DNA from: Actinernus sp. WN-2022
Lineage: Eukaryota; Cnidaria; Anthozoa; Actiniaria; Actinernidae
Reading direction: 5' to 3'
Assembly (NCBI GenBank): GCA_030867875.1
Contig: JAOWCC010000064.1
Coordinates: forward strand, 37,966,802 to 38,030,801
DNA length: 64,000 nt
This document shows positions 23,190-33,822 of this stretch, one piece after another. The notes under the pieces are model-generated. The model made no database searches, was not told the origin of the DNA, and saw only the letters and a program-made list of their open reading frames with translations. Each line of letters begins with the position of its first letter. Position 1 is the stretch's first letter. Made by a program: the position numbers and the translations under genes.

Positions 23190-25226
23190 ATGACTTGACG
23201 TATTACATAGATTCGAAGTTTTGTATGTATGCAGACGATCATCAATTCTACGAATCGCACAAGGATGTGACTCTAGCAGAAACTAAATTACAAGAATGTG
23301 CCAGAGTAGTGACAGGCTGGTATGACTCTAATTATCTTAAGGGAAACTATAAAAAGTATGGCAGTATGATAATCAGTAGAACAGATAAGAGAGAGATGAG
23401 TATCAAAGTCAAGGATTTTAGTATTGAACCAGAACACAATATCACACTATTAGGTGTAAATATCGACAGCAAATTATCCTTTTCAGATCATATTAGTACT
23501 GTCTGTAAGAAGAGCAGTCAAAAAGTAGGAGTAATAATGAGATTACGAAATCTCATCCCAACTGATGCAAAATTGCAGTTGTTTATGCACTAGTCAATTG
23601 AAACCCCGGCCCCCCGACCCCCGGGACATAGCGGCGCATTAACGGGGACATGGCCGCGGAATAACGCACATTTAACGCTGCATTTTCCCGGTGGAACGGG
23701 GAAAGTAACGATTTGCAAAATTTGCGGGGATTTTAGCGGTGGTTGTAACGCCAGCAACGACAGAGCGGGACTGGGCCCGAGCATCAACAACGTGTATCAA
23801 ACGGGACACGCAAAAATCGTAGTTAATTTAAACAAGTCCTGGGTGTATATACTGAGTTAAGTCACGAGTAGTAGATCAGGAAGTGTTTATTATTACACAC
23901 TCTTTGTTACATGTATTTGCGCGTCACGGCAAAATATATTTAAACGCAGCTGCATGACATTTCCTTTATATTCCTTAGTCGCATTTTTTTTTTTTGTTGT
24001 TGACAGACAACGGTTTCTGATAAACAAGACAATGGTGGAGACTGTAAAAGTGCGGAAAACATGTATAGTATTAAATAGAAAATGTACAGGGGCGGATCCA
24101 GGATTTAGTGAAAGGGGGGTTTGCAAAAGGATTTTTTTTTAATCTAGAGATTTTAAAAATGAATTTAAAGGAATCAAGTGGGTGTTGCAACCCGCGAAAC
24201 CCCTCCCCTGGATCCGCTAGTGATGTACTACAGACAATGTATTTTTTTCAAATAATGGAACAACAGATTTAAGCTTATGTATATTCAATTTTTCAATGCC
24301 TCCTCTCAAATGAAAATTCTGAAGCACATGCCGGGGCCATAGGGGCGGGTATTGTAACAGTCAACTGTCCCCGATGGGCGAGGAAAAGATCAAAATGTAA
24401 CACTGCATAAATGTTACATTCCCCGCTATGTCCCGGGGGTCGGGGGGTCGGAGTTTCAATTGACTAGTGCATTAAGGCTGCTATACTTCCTCATCTGACT
24501 TATTGTAGCACAGTGTGGCACTTTTGCACGGCCAGTGATTCGAGAAAGTTGGAGCGGGTCCAGGAAAGGGGCCTTAGGGCTATATACTGTGATTGGAATT
24601 CGTCATATAGCAAGTTATTAGAATGGGCCAAACTACCAACATTAAAGAACAAGAGATTACAGGATATTACGACAATAATGTATAGAGTAAAGAATAAGCT
24701 TTGCCCACAGTACATATGTGATTTGTTTTCATTCAATAGCAGCAACTATAATCTCAGAGTGAAGGAGTTTGTAATACCTAGATTTAGCACAACTAGCTAT
24801 GGCAAGCATTCTTTGAGATACTTAGCACCTCAGCTGTGGTCCAAACTGGACTCCAATATACGTAACGCGCCATCAATTGAAGCCTTTAAAAAGGCAATCA
24901 GAAAGCTAAACTTAGAAAGTTTTACAAGCAACGGCTGTAAAAACTGCATCTTATGTGCATCTTAGGTACATATTTTATATAAAGCAACTTACTGTACATA
25001 TTTTTAAGTGTTTAAATGTTTGTCACTTAGATAGTTTGTCACTTAGATAGTTTGTCACTTAGATAGTTTTTAAAATGTTTTTTAGATATATTTAGTATTA
25101 GTCATGATTTTATTTTGTATTATGTTTATTTTATTTATTTATTTTTGTTAGTGTCCCTACTTAGTGGGCAACTGCTATTAATCTTGACACTTTAATAAAG
25201 ATATCTATCTATCTATCTATCTATCA
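23190..25226 (+). mobile_element. Non-LTR retrotransposon fragment with (TATC)n tail
   Basis: Encodes the catalytic and C-terminal parts of a reverse transcriptase. First comes CMYADDHQFYES (the YADD box), then LLGVNIDSKLSFSDHIS, then, beyond a MITE, ERVQERGLRAIYCDWNSSYS and LRYLAPQLWSKLDSNIR. It stops near 24965 and ends in a (TATC)n microsatellite at 25202-25225. The clade differs from the (TAA)n-tailed LINEs elsewhere. The 5' half is missing and the frame is broken at the insertion. Confidence 0.85.
23590..24467. mobile_element. 878-bp MITE inside the LINE
   Basis: Inverted ends are CTAGTCAATTGAAACCCCGG and, reversed, a right end ending CAATTGACTAG. The subterminal GC-rich CCCCGACCCCCGGGACATAG is also inverted. 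TGCA flanks both sides (23586-23589, 24468-24471) and is a possible 4-bp target duplication. It separates the two halves of the LINE reading frame. Confidence 0.8.
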
Positions 25227-25564
25227 AATAAAATTAATGTCCTTCTTCGAAGGTATAAATCAAAGCTTTCTTTAGGATAAATTAAGGTAGATTTATTGAA
25301 CGGTAATTTCAAGGTCTTCTGTGCAGTTCAGTAAAGTAAGAAGAAGACAAAGCCGGAGTTTGAAGCCCGTTCGTATCAATCGTCGGCAAACAACAAACGC
25401 GTGACGACATAAATAACGGCTGCGAAGGATACTGTGGGCTCTTGCAAAACCAGCGAAGATCACCAAAAAGTCATGCCCGAGTGATATCAAACAGGTAAAA
25501 CCGGTTTGGTAACTGGTTTATCACGTGGTTTACCTCCAAGATTTTGGAGGTTGCAAGTGCGCAT
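25227..25564. other. No feature seen
   Basis: Spacer between the LINE tail and the minisatellite, with no gene recognised. Confidence 0.45.
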
Positions 25565-27735
25565 GTTCAACGGATGAGAGTGGATGAGCATGGATGGGAG
25601 TGGATGAGGCTAGATGATAGTGGATGAGGCTAGATGATAGTGGATGAGGGTAGATGATAGTGGATGAGGGTAGATGATAGTGGATGAGCCTAGATGAGAG
25701 TGCATGAGGCTGGATGATAGTGGATGAGCCTGGATGATAGTGGATGAGCCTAGATGTTAGTGAATGAGGGTAGATGATAGTGGATGAGGCTAGATGATAG
25801 TGGATGAGCCTAGATGATAGTGAATGAGCCTAGATGATAGTGAATGAGGGTAAATGAGCCTAGATGATAGCGAATGAGGGTAGATGATAGTAGATGAGGC
25901 TAGATGATAGCGAATGAGGGTAGATGATAGTGGATGAGGCTAGATGATAGTGGATGAGCCGAGATGATAGTGAATGAGGGTAGATGATAGTAGATGAGGG
26001 TAGATGATAGTAGATGAGGCTAGACGATAGTGAATGAGGGTAGATGATAGTGGATGAGGCTAGATGATAGTGGATAAGGCTAGATGACAGTGGATGAGGG
26101 TAGATGACAGTGAATGAGAGTGGATGAGCCTGGATGAGAGTGGATGAGCCTGGATGAGAGTGGATGAGCATGGATGGGAGTGGATGAGGCTAGATGATAG
26201 TGGATAAGGCTAGATGATAGTGGATGATAGTGGATGAGGGTAGATGATAGTGGATGAGGGTAGATGATAGTGGATGAGCCTAGATGTTAGTGGATGAGCC
26301 TAGATGATAGTGGATGAGCCTAGATGATAGTGAATGAGCCTAGATGATAGTGAATGAGGGTAAATGAACCTAGATGATAGCGAATGAGGGTAGATGATAG
26401 TAGATGAGGCTTGATGATAGCGAATGAGGGTAGATGATAGTGGATGAGGCTAGATGATAGTGGATGAGCCGAGATGATAGTGAATGAGGGTAGATGATAG
26501 TAGATGAGGGTAGATGATAGTAGATGAGGCTAGATTATAGTGAATGAGGGTATATGATAGCGAATGAGGGTAGATGATAGTGGATGAGGCTAGATGATAG
26601 TAGATGAGGCTAGATGACAGTGGATGAGGGTAGATGACAGTGAATGAGAGTAGATGAGAGTGGATGAGCCTGGATGAGCATGGATGGGAGTGGATGAGGC
26701 TAGATGATAGTGGATGAGGCTAGATGACAGTGGATGAGGGTAGATTACAGTGAATGAGAGTAGATGACAGTGGATGAGCCTGGATGACAGTGGATGAGCT
26801 TGGATGAGAGTGAATGAGGCCAGATGATAGTGAATAAGGGTAGATGAGAGTGCATGAGGCTGGATGATAGTGGATGAGCCTGGATGATAGTGGATGAGCC
26901 TAGATGTTAGCGAATGAGGGTAGATGATAGTAGATGAGGCTAGATGATAGCGAATGAGGGTAGATGATAGTGGATGAGGCTAGATGATAGTGGATGAGCC
27001 GAGATGATAGCGAATGAGGGTAGATGAGAGTGCATGAGGCTGGATGATAGTGGATGAGCCTGGATGATAGTGGATGAGCCTAGATGTTAGTGAATGAGGG
27101 TAGATGATAGTGGATGAGGCTAGATGACAGTGAATGAGGCTAGATGACAGTGAATGAGAGTAGATGACAGTGGATGAGCCTGTATGAGGCTAGATGATAG
27201 TGGATGAGGCTAGATGACAGTGGATGAGGGTAGATGACAGTGAATGACAGTAGATGACAGTGGATGAGCCTGGATGACAGTGGATGAGCCTGGGTGAGAG
27301 TGGATGAGGCAATATGATAGTGGATGAGGGTAAATGAGCCTAGATGATAGTGGATGAGGGTATATGACAGTGGATGAGCCTAGATGATAGTGGATGAGCC
27401 TAGATGATAGTGGATGAGCCTAGATGATAGTGGATGAGGGTAGATGATAGTGGATGAGCCTATATGATAGTGAATGAGCCTAGATGAGAGTGGATGGGCC
27501 TAGATGATAGTGAATGAGGGTAGATGATAGTGGATGAGCCTAGATGATAGTGGATGAGGGTAGATGATAGTGGATGAGCCTAGATGATAGTGGATGAGGG
27601 TAGATGATAGTGGATGAGCCTAGATGATAGTGGATGGTGGATGAGCCTAGATGATAGTGGATGAGGCTAGATGATAGTGGATAAGCTTAGATGATACTGG
27701 ATAAGCTTAGATGAAAGTGAATGAGGGTAAGTAAT
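25565..27735. repeat. 2.2-kb minisatellite, ~20-bp unit
   Basis: About 108 copies of a 20-bp unit of the form TAGATGATAGTGGATGAGSC, built on a GATGA/GATAG alternation. Variants at a few positions (GAGGC, GAGGG, GAGCC; TGGATG, TGAATG, CGAATG) recur in blocks, which shows segmental expansion. It ends about 240 bp upstream of the NUDT18 start codon. Open frames inside arise from the repeat alone. Confidence 0.95.
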
Positions 27736-27977
27736 GGTATATCATAGTTGCTGTCACTGAACAATCCGGTGCATCCATGGTATTCTCCCATGGAGTACAT
27801 ACCCAGAGGTTCCTCTCGGCGACAGGAAAGGCAGAGAGATGAGAAACCTCTGCTCGCAGTGTAGCTACTACGCTATACGTTTATATTATATACGTCGACA
27901 TCCAACAAACCTTTTGAAAACAAGCCCAACTTTTTTAAACGCGAATTTAGCTGTAGCCTATTATTAACGCGAAAAAA

Positions 27978-28985
27978 ATGGAATGGGTAGTTTCAGAGCT
28001 CCAGAAAGTAATTTTAGGAGAACTTCCTGTCCAAAGTTCGTCGAGCATTTCGCATTTTGCTGCTAAACACACGGGCAGCTGTGAGGAGCCAGCACAGAAA
28101 TTGGTGCTTGGAGCTAACATTTGCTACATCGTATGCGCGGTTATTATCGAAGATGGTCGAATTCTTATGATGAGAGAGGCAAAAGCATCGTGCCGAGGCA
28201 AATGGTACCTCCCGGCTGGTCGACTAGAAAGGAATGAATCTCTCAAAGATGGCGTGCAGAGAGAGGTCTTGGAAGAAACAGGACACACTTTTGAACCAAC
28301 AACGGTAATTTGTGTGGACTCTATTGGCTGCAACTGGTTCCGTTTTACGTTCACTGGACGTATTACCGGAGGCGTGTTGAAAACCTTGGAAAAGAAAGAC
28401 AGGGAGTCCCTTGAGGCTGGATGGTTTACTCCTGAAGAGATATTTGAGAAATTGCGCCCCTTGAGAGCAAGAGATATCATTCCCATCATTAATGCGGCTT
28501 TGAAATGGGATGAAAAAACCAGTCACGATGGGCCATTTCGTTCACTCCCAGTTCCGATACCCCATCATGAAGTAATCATTCGTACAGTTCTAGTTTCGAG
28601 AAAAGACAATGGAATTAAGATATTACTTAATGGCGGAAATCCCCCCAAGATTCCAGAAAATCCCCTACGAAGGACAAAGGATGAGACGAGAGGCGGAAGT
28701 ACATCTGATGTCACCTCAAGAATCGTAAAGAAAGCCCTCGGCGTGGCTGAAATAAATATGGATTATAGAATTCACGGTATAGTCAGCATTGAGCATGTCG
28801 GCAAGCCACATGGTGTGGCTGATGGTTTTTGTCTGACTGTCCTTGTAGAAGTCATGTCGGTGTCATCAGTTTCAAGTGATTTCCAGTTGTTTGAAATAAC
28901 CAGTGATAGCCTTAGAAATACGATCACTAAACTAATTGATGATGAAGGATGTATTAAGCTTATGGACGGACCATTTGAAAATTGA
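27978..28985 (+). CDS. NUDT18: NUDT18-like Nudix hydrolase (8-oxo-dGDP phosphatase family)
   Basis: An unbroken 335-aa frame. The Nudix box at residues 81-103 is complete: G81, E87, R95-E96, E99-E100 and G102 match GX5EX7REUXEEXGU, the Mg2+-binding helix. CYIVCAVIIEDGRILMM and CRGKWYLPAGR just before it match NUDT18, as does the 323-aa human length. In the family, NUDT18 hydrolyses oxidised guanine diphosphates such as 8-oxo-dGDP and so cleans the nucleotide pool; that role is inferred here. The gene is intronless, whereas human NUDT18 has introns, so it may be a retrocopy or a lineage that lost introns. The last seven residues and the stop come from a MITE (28963-29332). Before insertion the frame would have ended two codons past the insertion point. 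A candidate AATAAA lies at 29562. Confidence 0.88.
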   Translation: MEWVVSELQKVILGELPVQSSSSISHFAAKHTGSCEEPAQKLVLGANICYIVCAVIIEDGRILMMREAKASCRGKWYLPAGRLERNESLKDGVQREVLEETGHTFEPTTVICVDSIGCNWFRFTFTGRITGGVLKTLEKKDRESLEAGWFTPEEIFEKLRPLRARDIIPIINAALKWDEKTSHDGPFRSLPVPIPHHEVIIRTVLVSRKDNGIKILLNGGNPPKIPENPLRRTKDETRGGSTSDVTSRIVKKALGVAEINMDYRIHGIVSIEHVGKPHGVADGFCLTVLVEVMSVSSVSSDFQLFEITSDSLRNTITKLIDDEGCIKLMDGPFEN

Positions 28986-28992
28986 TTTTTTT

Positions 28993-29028
<36 letters not shown>

Positions 29029-29332
29029 GGGAGGGAGCAGTACCGCAAATCCCTCCCCCCTCCAAAAAAAAAAAAAAAAAAAAACGAGCAAGCCGAATTT
29101 GCACAGAAAGAAAATGGAGCGCGCCAAAATCACCCAGAAAAAAGATCGAGCAAGGGAGAAACTTTGTTCATTAGCTGAATAATGAATGCCTTAAAAGAAA
29201 TTGTGCAAGGTCCAATGCCAGAAAAAGAAATTCTTGCAGCAACAGAAGTCCTGAAATTAAAAACAAAACAAAACTGGTACTGCCCCCCCCCCAAAAAAAA
29301 TAAAAATCATCATTTTTCAAATGGTCCATCCC
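28963..29332. mobile_element. PIF/Harbinger-like MITE that supplies the NUDT18 stop
   Basis: Inverted termini are TGGACGGACCATTTGAAAA on the left and, reversed, GGGATGGACCATTTGAAAA on the right. TTA target copies lie at 28960-28962 and 29333-29335. The interior has long poly-G, poly-A and poly-C runs. The family is shared with 37144-39037. It begins 23 bp before the NUDT18 stop codon, so the stop lies inside the element. Confidence 0.88.
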
Positions 29333-29335
29333 TTA

Positions 29336-30094
29336 CTTAGTTACTTTGACATATCACATTAGGGCCATTGAAAAGACTGCAATTAAGCCAAGGCTTACCT
29401 AAGCCACAAACGATTCGTATAAATGTGTCAAAAAGTTAATCAATCAATGTCTCATATAAGATATCCATAATGCTTACTCATATAATATATACCTAGTTAA
29501 CACCATCACTCATATCATATACCCTTATAGTTACATACATGTATAATACATTCACTCATATAATAAACTTAGACTTAGTTAACCCTTTCGCTACTGAACC
29601 GGCCGTAACCGGCCAATATGAAGCATGTACCTGGAGAAAATTATTGCATCAAACCTAGACATGCTGGAAATACGATGTTGCGTTATTATTTCAAGGGATG
29701 AATGACTTCAAAGCCACAGCTATAACCAGGATTGCTTGACTCTTCCACTTTGGAGAAAAACTCATTTGTTTTGGAGATCGTTTAACTCTGCAGGCATCTC
29801 TAATTTTCCTCTTCTCTCCCAGAGTCACACTGAGGTAACCCAATTCACATTTTTTCCGCAGTCAGTTCCAATTCTTAGAGATGGCTACGGAGGAGGCTAG
29901 AGCAAACATTTACTGAGAGCATGCGACTGTGCACTCCATAACCTTTAGATGCACTCATCGTTGACCAATCAGAAACCAGATATTTTGTTGAGTATGTCAT
30001 AAATGCTGATAATCAGAGCATGCACTAACTCGTATACAGTTGTGTATAATAATAAATTATTTACTATACTAATATTGTAGAGCATAGGACATTT
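29336..30094. other. Probable NUDT18 3' UTR and spacer
   Basis: AT-rich, with repeated CTCATATAATAT-like words at 29450-29570 and a candidate poly(A) signal at 29562. No other gene seen. Confidence 0.4.
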
Positions 30095-30746
30095 GGGCCG
30101 CGTCAGGCAAAAAGGGCCCGGACAACATTCAAGTTAAATAATTCTTACAACTGTGTTCCTAATAACAGGTTGAAGATTGTATTGTATTCTTGACGAGAAG
30201 CGTTACATTTCATTCCTAATAATAAATGTCAGTTTCAAGAAATTGACAACAAAAATCAGGGGTGAAAGTTACGTGATTTTGATGCAAGGGCCCAATTACA
30301 AAATGCCCACAAAAATTAGGAATCCTGGCAGAGGGGATGATTTTGATGTATGACATTCATTTTTATACCGGCTGGCATTAAAGAGTAAAAAATAAATAAG
30401 ATGAGCAAGATGATCACTTTTTGGCCCAAAAAAATATTTTCTGCAGTCATTCGGTTACTGTAGCTCATAATATGATTTTTGCAATAGTACAATTAAGTTA
30501 CACCTTGAAACAATCATCTGGTGATAAGGAATCATTTCCGCCTGCTAAAATTGTGATCACACCCTATCGTAAATTTCGTCTTCGATTTCACTGGTCAATT
30601 TCATGAAATCAACACTACTTGTTAGTAGCATAATGTAGCGCTTGCGATGCATATTGTAATCGCACCACACGTATAGAAAACATGGTACAATTTCAAAATA
30701 CATTTACATATTATGTTGTCCGGGCCCTTTTTGCCTGACGCGGCCC
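30095..30746. mobile_element. 652-bp MITE with GGGCCGCGTCAGGCAAAAAG ends
   Basis: Inverted termini of about 34 bp (GGGCCGCGTCAGGCAAAAAG, continuing GGCCCGGACAACAT) are flanked by ATTT on both sides (30091-30094 and 30747-30750). The superfamily is not assigned and there is no transposase. Confidence 0.82.
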
Positions 30747-30750
30747 ATTT

Positions 30751-31464
30751 ATGTTACTAGCATATAGTATTTATAGTTGTGATTTGTATTAGAGTACCAT
30801 CACATTTTGCATTTTGGTCTAAGGGTAGGGTTATGATGACAGTTGATTTTTCAAGTACTATACCTTATATCATTTTATAGTCTTGCAATAAATACCTCTT
30901 ATTGAATGAGTTTGTCCTATTTTATGCCTTGGGCCATAAAAAGAGGATGTTTACAGTACAGACCAAGCAAATTACTTTACAACCGATTTCAGTGTTATGT
31001 ACACAGAGCATTCATTCTACGTAGTCATTTGATACAATCATTCGACATGCTTTGTAATCAGGCTAGCATGTTTATTGTGTTTTGAGGTACTGAATCAAAT
31101 AATTTAGGTGCTTTTTCATATTCAATTACTCAACAGACTTTGCTAACATGCATTGCCAACCAGAAGTGGCAGAAATTTGTGTTGTCTAAAAATCTCGAAA
31201 CACCGCCTATGCATGTAACACTGAAATGGGTTGTAAATAAGATGTTTATTATATGCCTCAAAAGTATTTAAACCAGCTTTGCTTCAATGTTGTGGTCCAT
31301 ACGAGAAGTTATGGACAGTCTGTAAACTGACCAAACATAGCCTAAAGTTACCTAGCATATACAGTAATAAGGTTGCTTAACCTCCGCCTGGCATGTAATA
31401 CCAGTAATAACACTCAAATGTAATTTTTATACATTTGTAGTACCAGTATTATTAGGTCGCCACA
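30751..31464. other. Intergenic, no gene seen
   Basis: AT-rich spacer; nothing recognised. Confidence 0.45.
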
Positions 31465-31609
31465 TTTGAAGGGCTGCATGTGTGCAAAAAGGGCATAAAT
31501 GATTCTTGATCACATTCTAAATTCTCCCTTAGAAAACAAAGAAATTGAAGGAGAATTTAGAATGTGATCAAGAGTCACTTACGCTCTTTTTGCACACAGC
31601 CCTTCAATT
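31465..31609. mobile_element. ~145-bp fold-back MITE, copy 2
   Basis: Same family as 14423-14564. The ends are TTTGAAGGGCTG / CAGCCCTTCAATT, with inner arms TGATCACATTCTAAATTCTC and the inverse. Confidence 0.8.
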
Positions 31610-32809
31610 ATTACTAATATACTTACAGTCTTGCACCATTGGATTTAGTTAATGTTAACAGTGTTTTGTCCATACTTTCTCAGTCCTCCACCTGTTTCTT
31701 TTTGCAATTTGGGTTGGCACTGAACATTCGAGGGACTTTTCATCCTTGTTTTGCACCAAAAGAGTGAAGTTAAATGATGGATTTTTGGGTTGATGAATAA
31801 ATTATGAGTAACCAATCAAAGCAGCTTTAGTGCACACCTGTCAGTCATTGTGAAGTCTTTGTACGTTTGCACAAAGACTACCAAAGCACACCCCTCCAAG
31901 AAACCAGATACATCTTGGTGTGAAACACAGATTGAATCCCTGCAAGGGAAACACGTTGGTCACTCATGTACATGTAATGCTCGCCTGTCCCCAGGATAAA
32001 AAAAACTTGCTTTGCTCAACTGAAAACAAATTTGTGGTTGATTTGTGGCAAGTCTAGTCTGTTTTGTCAAACTGTAGTGTTTCGCACTTCAACATTGGCA
32101 AGTCGTGGTTGATTTTAAGTATACTTCTGTGTCATGCCCCTTGTGTAAATCAGCTGCTGTTGACAGGGCTAGAGTGCCTAAATAGTTATACTTACTTACT
32201 AGTATTCACTATGCTGAGGATTAGGGAGTGTTTTGTTTAGAATATCCCTGCAGGTAACTTACAGAAGCCCTAGGAACCCTAGATCAGAGAACACTTGTTT
32301 TTTACCTTAGTGGAAATGCTAACCCTACATAATATACATTTAGGTTGGTAAGAACTTGTTTACCTGGAAACTTTGTTTTAAAATGGTTAGGGTTAGTGTT
32401 GGGCAGGGGGTTGGAAACAACAGGGAAAATCATTTTCTTTGTGCCCCTAAAAAATAAACACCAATGACTCTCCAAGAAAGTAACTGTTTTAGAATCTTGA
32501 TTTTTAAACCAGGTTAAAAAAATTGAACCAGTTCGAAATTTTTGAACTGGTTTTTAATTGTGTTAACCACAACACAGTGACACAATACGAAAGCCAAATA
32601 TTTAATGACAACTTCTATAATACATGTTTACAAGAAGTATAGACACTCTTCCCTTATGTTTAGGCATGCAAGTCTGACCTGATTGCACTTTAAAAATTAG
32701 GGTTCAGAAAGTTTGTAAATGAAAAGATTATATACTAGCTGCAGTGAGTTACATGCATGTAGATGCATGTATATCTGCGATTGAGACTAGATAATTTTAC
32801 TCAGCTTAA
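31610..32809. other. Intergenic, no gene seen
   Basis: Spacer between the MITE and the SPA17 3' end. Contains a small inverted repeat (AACCAGTTCGAAATTT) near 32527. No exon supported. Confidence 0.45.
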
Positions 32810-32815
32810 GTTTTA
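32810..32815 (-). promoter_or_regulatory. Candidate poly(A) signal of SPA17
   Basis: AATAAA on the minus strand, about 290 bp beyond the SPA17 stop codon. It is a plausible 3' end signal; no cleavage site was verified. Confidence 0.4.
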
Positions 32816-33106
32816 TTTACAAGAAGACACCATGCCTATACATATCATTTCCTTATGTAACAGCAACTTTCAGATTCTGTTTTAAGATGCTAAAATTCCC
32901 TGCAAACCAATATTACTGATCACATGCAGATTGTACATTAAATAGTCCACATGCATTTTTGTTGTATGTAGTTTATACAAACCAATGTGAGGCTTAAAAG
33001 TTACATGTCACTGGATCTGTACAAAGTGTCTTTCATTCCAGCCTTGCTACTGAAGGTAAAAAATCCTTGTCCATTATATAGATCTGCAGCTCTAAAAAAT
33101 ATATGT

Positions 33107-33822
33107 CTATGACTCCTCTTGTTTTCCTTCCCCTTCAGCTTGTGCTTCACCTGCTGGGCTCTCTTCCTGTTCTTCTCCTTGTTCTCCCTGCACACTTCCA
33201 GTTACTGGGGTATCTCCCTCTGGGATAGCGCTTGCCTCCTGTCCATCCCCCTCTGGGGCTGCACTTTCCTCCTGTTCATTCCCTCCTGGGGCTGCACTTT
33301 CCTCCTGTCCATCCCCCTCTGGGGCTGCACTTTCCTCCTGTCCATCCCCCTCTGGGGCTGCACTTTCCTCCTGTCCATCCCCCTCTGGGGCTGCACTTTC
33401 CTCCTGTCCATCCCCTACTGGGGCAGCACTTTCCTCCTGTCCATCCCCTGCTGGTGTAGTTTCTTGTTCCTTCCCCTCTTCTCCAGGTGGTGCTTCTTGT
33501 TCCTGCTCTGGTGCATTGACAGTGGGTGTGGCTTCTTGTTGTTCTTCCCCTGCTTCAGGTGTGGCGGCTTCACCACTTTCAGGTGCAGCCTCGGCTTCTT
33601 CTGTCTTCAGAGATGCATTACTTCCATCCTCAGGTGAGGAACCATCCTTCATGTCTTTCCTTGTCTTATGTCCCCGGAATGTTGCTTGAATCTTGGTGGC
33701 AGCCTTAGAAACTTCTGGGTCATCAAGGTCTATGTCAATCTCTTCCTCAGCATTCTGTGCAGGTACATCGGGGATATCCACATGGGTTGCATCAGCTGTG
33801 GCTGCAGCATCTGCTGGAGAGT
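33107..33822 (-). CDS. SPA17: SPA17 exon 3 (fifth IQ motif and acidic repeats)
   Basis: Acceptor TTTTCACCCACAG|ACTC. Encodes the fifth IQ motif, a Glu/Ala/Pro-rich tail with 33-bp tandem repeats at about 33230-33480, and the stop TAG at 33109-33107. Confidence 0.88.

Larger units (their letters stand above)
22976..27864. mobile_element. 4.9-kb segment bracketed by ~60-bp inverted repeats
   Basis: CTGCGAGCAGAGGTTTCTC, continuing into CTCTGCCTTTCCTGTCGCCG, lies at about 22981-23034. An inverted copy lies at about 27805-27859. Between the arms are a LINE split by a MITE and a 2.2-kb minisatellite, with no transposase. It could be one large non-autonomous DNA transposon that accumulated insertions, or two independent copies of a short repeat that happen to face each other. 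Confidence 0.5.

Noticed and set aside
25860..26171. His/Ser/Tyr-rich 103-residue frame
   Set aside because: It arises from the 20-bp minisatellite, which lacks stops in one frame by composition.
25565..27735. CRISPR-like array
   Set aside because: The repeats are contiguous without unique spacers and the context is a eukaryotic genome. It is a minisatellite.
28124..28526. Two 100-121 residue frames on the minus strand
   Set aside because: They are shadows of NUDT18, which has a full Nudix motif on the other strand.
33119..33637. 172-residue hydrophobic frame on the + strand
   Set aside because: It is the antisense of the SPA17 acidic repeats. The 33-bp unit keeps any open frame open.
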